A stretch of 64,000 nucleotides of DNA, from contig DCUY01000067.1 of NCBI GenBank assembly GCA_002327905.1, positions 1,730 through 65,729 of the forward strand, written 5' to 3'. Under the pieces are notes generated by a model that saw only the letters and a list, made by a program, of their open reading frames with translations, ran no database searches and was not told where the DNA came from. The position numbers and the translations under genes were made by a program. This document shows, piece after piece, positions 60,164 to 64,000 of the stretch. Within the stretch, counting starts at the first letter, position 1; each line of letters starts with the position of its first letter. Source of the DNA: Caldifarciminota bacterium UBA2202. GTDB taxonomy: Bacteria; Hydrothermota; 32-111.

Positions 60164-61541
60164 ACGGGATTGCCGTCTTGCTTGAATTATAATTTACCAA
60201 AATTGCAAAAATTATTCCTATTATGAGGTTGAACCTGTAAATATACATGGCACTTGAAGAAATGCTTATTACGAGATAATTTAGCATTGAAACAATCAAT
60301 GCAAAAACAATGTAATTTTCTCTATCATAAATCAAGATTCTTACAGCTTTAACGGAAAGAGTGAAAAATATGAGAAGAAGGGAAAAAAGTCCTATTAAGC
60401 CCATTTTATAAACGATTATTACATATGAATTATCAATTACTTCCTTTTGGAGACCGGTATTCTTTTGAAATACAGGAGCTCCGATTCCTGCTCCCATAAA
60501 TGAGTCATCTGTGACCATTTTCATGACTTCTTTGAAATCCTCCTGTCTCACTCCCAAAGCTCTGTCATCCGATATTCTCTCGCTGGACATCGTGTTCATT
60601 CTTTCTCTGAGAAGCTTGAATATATTAAAATATTTGTTCATAAAAATCAATGATCCAGTAGCAAACACAGTAAGAATAACTATTGCAATAATTATTTTTT
60701 GAAAGGTATTCCTATTGAAACCGAGAGAAAATAAGAAATATCCAAATCCCAAAATTATATCTGCAAAAAGAATGAGCCATAAACTCCTTTGAAGAGACAA
60801 AAGAGCAAGAATTATCCCTATAATGCATATTGCAATACGCACTGCTCTGCTCATCACACTCTGTTTAATAAATAATGAAAAAAAGGCAAGAGGAAATGCA
60901 AACAATCCTATATTTGCCTGCTGTGTCACAACTCTCTTAAAATCAAAATGCACAAAATTATAATAATATCTAAGGCAATATTCAATAAAAATAATTGCTG
61001 TAGCGAGAAAAATCACTTTTTCGTATTTTTTTGCAAGCAGAATATTATCACTTTCATCATTTAACAACAAAACCATTACATAGAGTGACTGATAAAAATA
61101 TTCTCTGACAAGCCATTCGGATTTATACCCTTTCAAATAACCCATAATTGTAAAGATTATCAAAATTCCTTCAAAGAGAATGAAACTCACAGGCAGATAA
61201 TTTATCCTATTTTTGATATTATTGTAATTTAATGTGTTTTTAACTAACAAATAGACCAGCAAAAGTATAAACCCTCCGATTATATGATAATCATTAATTC
61301 CTATGGATACCGGAGGTGAAGCATAATTACTCAATGGAAAAATCAGAATTGCGAACATAAACAGCAGAAGCATATTCTTTACTATCAGGTACAAATATAA
61401 AACAATAAAAACTGCAACAATAAATAATGCTAATAACAATAGAGTTTTGCCGAATAAAAAATAAGAGAGAATGAGAAGTCCCGCTAAAACCATCAGACAG
61501 AAAATTTCAAAAATTCGATTTCTTTTCAGACCATTAAGCAT
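60147..61541 (-). CDS. O-antigen polymerase/ligase (Wzy or WaaL type)
   Basis: A 464-residue membrane protein with 11-12 hydrophobic segments and a periplasmic loop (about 305-365) between late helices. The loop contains ALGVRQEDFKEVMKMVTDDSFMGAGIGAP, the pattern of the Wzy_C family. Polymerase and ligase cannot be told apart by sequence alone; sitting between Wzx and Wzz favours a polymerase. It overlaps the Wzz gene by eight bases. Confidence 0.82.
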   Translation of the reverse strand: MLNGLKRNRIFEIFCLMVLAGLLILSYFLFGKTLLLLALFIVAVFIVLYLYLIVKNMLLLFMFAILIFPLSNYASPPVSIGINDYHIIGGFILLLVYLLVKNTLNYNNIKNRINYLPVSFILFEGILIIFTIMGYLKGYKSEWLVREYFYQSLYVMVLLLNDESDNILLAKKYEKVIFLATAIIFIEYCLRYYYNFVHFDFKRVVTQQANIGLFAFPLAFFSLFIKQSVMSRAVRIAICIIGIILALLSLQRSLWLILFADIILGFGYFLFSLGFNRNTFQKIIIAIVILTVFATGSLIFMNKYFNIFKLLRERMNTMSSERISDDRALGVRQEDFKEVMKMVTDDSFMGAGIGAPVFQKNTGLQKEVIDNSYVIIVYKMGLIGLFSLLLIFFTLSVKAVRILIYDRENYIVFALIVSMLNYLVISISSSAMYIYRFNLIIGIIFAILVNYNSSKTAIPYEQNN

Positions 61542-62610
61542 TTGAAGGTTTTGACTCTTTATAGATTGAATAAATCATAGAAAGTATCAGACCCAAGAAT
61601 AATCCCAGAATAATTCCATCCCTCTTTTTAGGGAAAATATGAGTTTCAGGAATCTCGCCCCTATCAATTATATATATTGAAGGAACTGTATTTTTTTCAT
61701 TAAGGACAGCCTTTTCAAGCTCGGCTTTTACTGTAGTATATAGATTTATTGAAATATCGGATTGAATTTTTAAAGCTATATACTCCTTGATCTTTGAGGG
61801 AAGCTTTGCCAATGAAATTTGATTTGATGATGATACGCTGTTGTAAAGACTGTCAATAACTGCCTCTGTTATCTTTGATTCTCTGTCAAACTGTTCGTAT
61901 AATGATTTGTCATTTAACACTATTAAAGCTTTTTCTTTATTGATAAGTTGATTGGTCAATTCCTGCTTTAAAGGCATTACAATATTTGTGTAATATGATT
62001 CATATTCAATTTGCGGATATACAAGATTTTCTCTATTTTGAAAGGATTTCAAACTGTCAAGGCGGGACTCCATTACACTTAAAAGCTCTCTTTCTCTTAC
62101 TTCGAGATACTTGCGGTAATTTCTGGCGAGAAAAATTTCACTCTCTTTATAAAATGAATCTATAACCTCAAGATATGAATTAGTAAGCAGAGTTGCAAAC
62201 TCAGGGTCATTATCAACAGCGCTTAGCAGAATCAATCCGTCTTTTAAGGGACTCACCGCAATATTTTCTTTAAGCCAGCCATATGCCATAAAGTTTTTCT
62301 TTATCTTCTTTTTCTCCATAAGAGAAGTCTTTTTGATAATATTATCCATAATGAAACGGGTTTGAATAAGGTTTTCAATATAAATTTTGGAATTTCCCGA
62401 ACTCGTTCCGGAAATCAATCCTTTCAGCAAATCAATTTCACCTGTGTTTGTAGAAGAATTGACAATGTAAAATGAACCTGTTGATTTATACTTTTTAGGC
62501 AAAGTAAGAGTCAGCAACAATCCCATAACAGCGCATCCTATAGAGATAATTATTATGAACCGAAGTTGTTTTTTTAAAATTCGATAAATTTGTTCGAAAG
62601 TATAATTCAC
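61534..62610 (-). CDS. Wzz-type chain-length determinant protein
   Basis: A 358-residue inner-membrane protein: transmembrane helix near 17-35 and a second at about 330-350, with a long coiled periplasmic part between. The first helix is followed by LPKKYKSTGSFYIVNSSTNTG, and the second is introduced by IDRGEIPETHIFPKKR, both typical of Wzz proteins. There is no C-terminal tyrosine-kinase domain. The start is GTG at 62610 behind AAGGGGTG. It sits between the export and polymerase genes. Confidence 0.86.
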   Translation of the reverse strand: MNYTFEQIYRILKKQLRFIIIISIGCAVMGLLLTLTLPKKYKSTGSFYIVNSSTNTGEIDLLKGLISGTSSGNSKIYIENLIQTRFIMDNIIKKTSLMEKKKIKKNFMAYGWLKENIAVSPLKDGLILLSAVDNDPEFATLLTNSYLEVIDSFYKESEIFLARNYRKYLEVRERELLSVMESRLDSLKSFQNRENLVYPQIEYESYYTNIVMPLKQELTNQLINKEKALIVLNDKSLYEQFDRESKITEAVIDSLYNSVSSSNQISLAKLPSKIKEYIALKIQSDISINLYTTVKAELEKAVLNEKNTVPSIYIIDRGEIPETHIFPKKRDGIILGLFLGLILSMIYSIYKESKPSNA

Positions 62611-62620
62611 ATTTCACCCC

Positions 62621-63490
62621 TTAAAAATTAATTATTCTGTTCACTAACAAAGCAGTTAGTGTGGTGGCTATTATTGACAGAACCGTATTGAAATCTCTTA
62701 TGTAAGCAAGGTAATTTGCCGGAATATAGATTTCATCTCCGGGAAGAATTTGGCTTGAACTATTTTTGTATTTGCCGTTAGCTCCTTTGACCTTTATGCC
62801 GATGAAAGAACCGTAATGGGTTATTCCTCCGCACATTGCTATATACTCTCTCACCTTCAAATTCGGATTATAGGAGAGAACCTTTGGACTTTTGACTTCA
62901 CCTGTAACAAATACCACATCTTTGTAAATAAAAATATAATCTCCAAGCCTTACATAATCATCCAGTGATTTATTCTCCACAACAGAACCGTTTCTGACAA
63001 GTATTGAATCACTTGATATATTTATTCCTGAAGGAAACTCACTTAAAAGCAATTTGTATGTTTTGTTGATTTCAAAGCGTCTGTATGATATTTGATCTCC
63101 AAAATCTATATATACTCTTTCTTTGATATTCAGTAGCTCAATCTCTACATCTTTTACTACAAGAACATTTTGATATGACAAAAGAATACTCTGCTTCAAT
63201 TCCTCCATAGTCTTTCCTGCAACATTTACTTTTTCAAAGGCGACAATATCTGCTTGTTGTTCGGTTGTTTGATTGAAATTTCCTTCAAATACATTTGAAA
63301 CAGAGTTTTGTTTCAGTTTGTAAAGAAAAATATTACCGTTTTTATTCACAGAGGTATTGAATTCAAGACCTTCAAAGTCTGAAAGTATAGTGATTCTGAG
63401 TTCATCGCCTATTGAAAGGTAAAAATCCTCTCCATAGCAAATAAAACCGAAAATCATAATGCTTAAAATTAAAGATAGCCTTTTTTTCAT
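62621..63490 (-). CDS. Polysaccharide export (Wza-like, SLBB) protein with C-terminal helix
   Basis: A 289-residue secreted protein. A signal peptide (1-20, cleavage near CYG-ED) is followed by the polysaccharide-export motif YLSIGDELRITIL and an SLBB domain (VFVTGEVKSPKVLSYNPNLKVREYI, PGDEIYIP at 255-262). It lacks a lipobox. A hydrophobic helix closes the protein (about 268-288), the place where Wza forms its outer-membrane helical barrel. It leads the export operon behind a near-consensus promoter. Confidence 0.86.
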   Translation of the reverse strand: MKKRLSLILSIMIFGFICYGEDFYLSIGDELRITILSDFEGLEFNTSVNKNGNIFLYKLKQNSVSNVFEGNFNQTTEQQADIVAFEKVNVAGKTMEELKQSILLSYQNVLVVKDVEIELLNIKERVYIDFGDQISYRRFEINKTYKLLLSEFPSGINISSDSILVRNGSVVENKSLDDYVRLGDYIFIYKDVVFVTGEVKSPKVLSYNPNLKVREYIAMCGGITHYGSFIGIKVKGANGKYKNSSSQILPGDEIYIPANYLAYIRDFNTVLSIIATTLTALLVNRIINF

Positions 63491-63514
63491 TCATTCTCCT
63501 ATTTTTAGTCTTTA

Positions 63515-63542
63515 AGTATAAAACAAATGGATATTTTGTCAA
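63515..63542 (-). promoter_or_regulatory. Promoter of the polysaccharide export operon
   Basis: On the minus strand TTGACA (63542-63537), 16-base spacer, TATACT (63520-63515). The start lies near 63508 and the leader of about 18 bases carries AGGAGA. One of the strongest promoters in the window. Confidence 0.75.
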
Positions 63543-63578
63543 TAATATTGTTGAACATCGCCATCGGCAGATTTATCA

Positions 63579-63606
63579 TTGCTTTTTGCTACAGATGTTT
63601 TATAAT
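63579..63606 (+). promoter_or_regulatory. Promoter of the gene at 63613, probably leaderless
   Basis: TTGCTT (63579-63584), 16-base spacer, TATAAT (63601-63606). Six bases separate the -10 from the ATG at 63613, so transcription would begin on the start codon. No Shine-Dalgarno site is present. Confidence 0.55.
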
Positions 63607-63612
63607 TAACAG

Positions 63613-64000
63613 ATGTTTATAAAAGTTATTTTCATTCTCCTCTCTATCTTTCAATTCAATCATTTATGCGGAGAAAGCATCAAAATCGGCTGGTATTCAG
63701 ACAGTGATGCAGAATATCTGAAAATGGCAACCGGTGTACTTCCGAATAAATATGGGTTTATTGACCCTTATCACAAATATTACAATTTATTTCTCAACTA
63801 TTCCGTATTCAATTATTATGACAATTTTGAAAATGTGGATTTACTTAAAACTACGGCTGTTCTGAATCTGGATTCTACATTGGTTTCTGATAAAAAATTC
63901 ATAGCTGACTTGCCGCGCTATTCGGCTCTCTCAAGACTTTTATTCGTCTTTCCTCAAAAATCATCTTTCCCCGACACTTTCACATTTGATATTTATATTG
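63613..64000 (+). CDS. N-terminal part of a secreted protein (runs off the window)
   Basis: An open frame of 129 codons from ATG at 63613 to the window edge. A signal peptide is likely: FIKVIFILLSIFQFNHLCG with cleavage after LCG or CGES, then a tyrosine-rich mature start (KIGWYSDSDAEYLKMATG). The cysteine at 19 is in HLCGE, a poor lipobox. It is divergent from the polysaccharide export operon, so a role in the same surface polymer is possible. Family not recognised and 3' end unknown. Confidence 0.75.
   Translation, partial: MFIKVIFILLSIFQFNHLCGESIKIGWYSDSDAEYLKMATGVLPNKYGFIDPYHKYYNLFLNYSVFNYYDNFENVDLLKTTAVLNLDSTLVSDKKFIADLPRYSALSRLLFVFPQKSSFPDTFTFDIYI

Noticed and set aside
1..64000. CRISPR array, insertion sequence, prophage or integrase
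   Set aside because: No regularly spaced repeats, transposase motifs, terminal inverted repeats or phage genes were seen on either strand.

Overview
The window is AT-rich bacterial chromosome with dense, mostly overlapping genes. Shine-Dalgarno sites (AGGAGG type) and TTGACA/TATAAT promoters are easy to see. There is no insertion sequence, integrase, CRISPR array or rRNA. Double-membrane traits (BamD-like lipoprotein, lipobox lipoproteins, an outer-membrane polysaccharide-export protein, Wzx/Wzy/Wzz) sit beside traits common in Gram-positives and deep lineages (RNase Y, YmdB, DivIVA). A long SecA with an insertion of the kind seen in Bacteroidetes, an MglA GTPase, DUF4388-TPR proteins and type IV pilus ATPases point to an uncultured FCB-neighbourhood lineage (WOR-3/TA06/Cloacimonadota-like). 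This placement is inference with low confidence.

Layout. 1-38: 3' end of a tRNA. 51-19232 (+): a housekeeping run of thrS, infC-rpmI-rplT, a lipoprotein gene, a coiled-coil gene, zapA, a probable 6S RNA, rny, ymdB, folD, xseA, xseB, ispA, a DUF212 gene, dxs, secA, ligA and a double-length thyX. 19229-36599 (-): one very long head-to-tail run. In transcription order it is a TPR protein, efp, pilT, mglA, a tandem DnaA-like ATPase, DUF4388-TPR, cheR, cheD, cheB, TPR, cheW, pgpA, cinA, thpR, recA, recX, an SPFH protein, DUF401 and a lipoprotein. 36746-38640 (-): DUF2284, a LicC-like nucleotidyltransferase and an SDR. 38710-39368: a decayed gene cassette. 39383-45435 (-): divIVA, punA, TPR lipoprotein, bamD-like, nadD, polA. 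45609-54481: short alternating transcription units (glucuronyl C5-epimerase-like protein, HemW-like radical SAM, lipoprotein, HI0933-type flavoprotein, histidine phosphatase, DinG-like helicase, PilB). 54613-58750 (+): leuC, leuD, wecB, glycosyltransferase. 58745-63490 (-): polysaccharide export protein, Wzz, Wzy and Wzx. 63613-end (+): the start of a secreted protein.

How the genes work together. The first block joins translation, RNA turnover, division, isoprenoid supply, protein export and DNA precursor synthesis. The second contains the most unusual content: a motility/polarity-type module (MglA, PilT, DUF4388, TPR, CheW, CheB, CheD, CheR) without CheA, CheY or receptors in the window, plus a protein built from two DnaA-type AAA+ domains, the first with a degenerate nucleotide site. 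The right end is a surface-polysaccharide region, to which the C5-epimerase, LicC-like and WecB genes may contribute. Other points of interest are a two-copy ThyX, an extra SecA insertion, an AUU start on infC behind a structured leader, a 6S RNA ending directly before rny, and two apparently leaderless genes.
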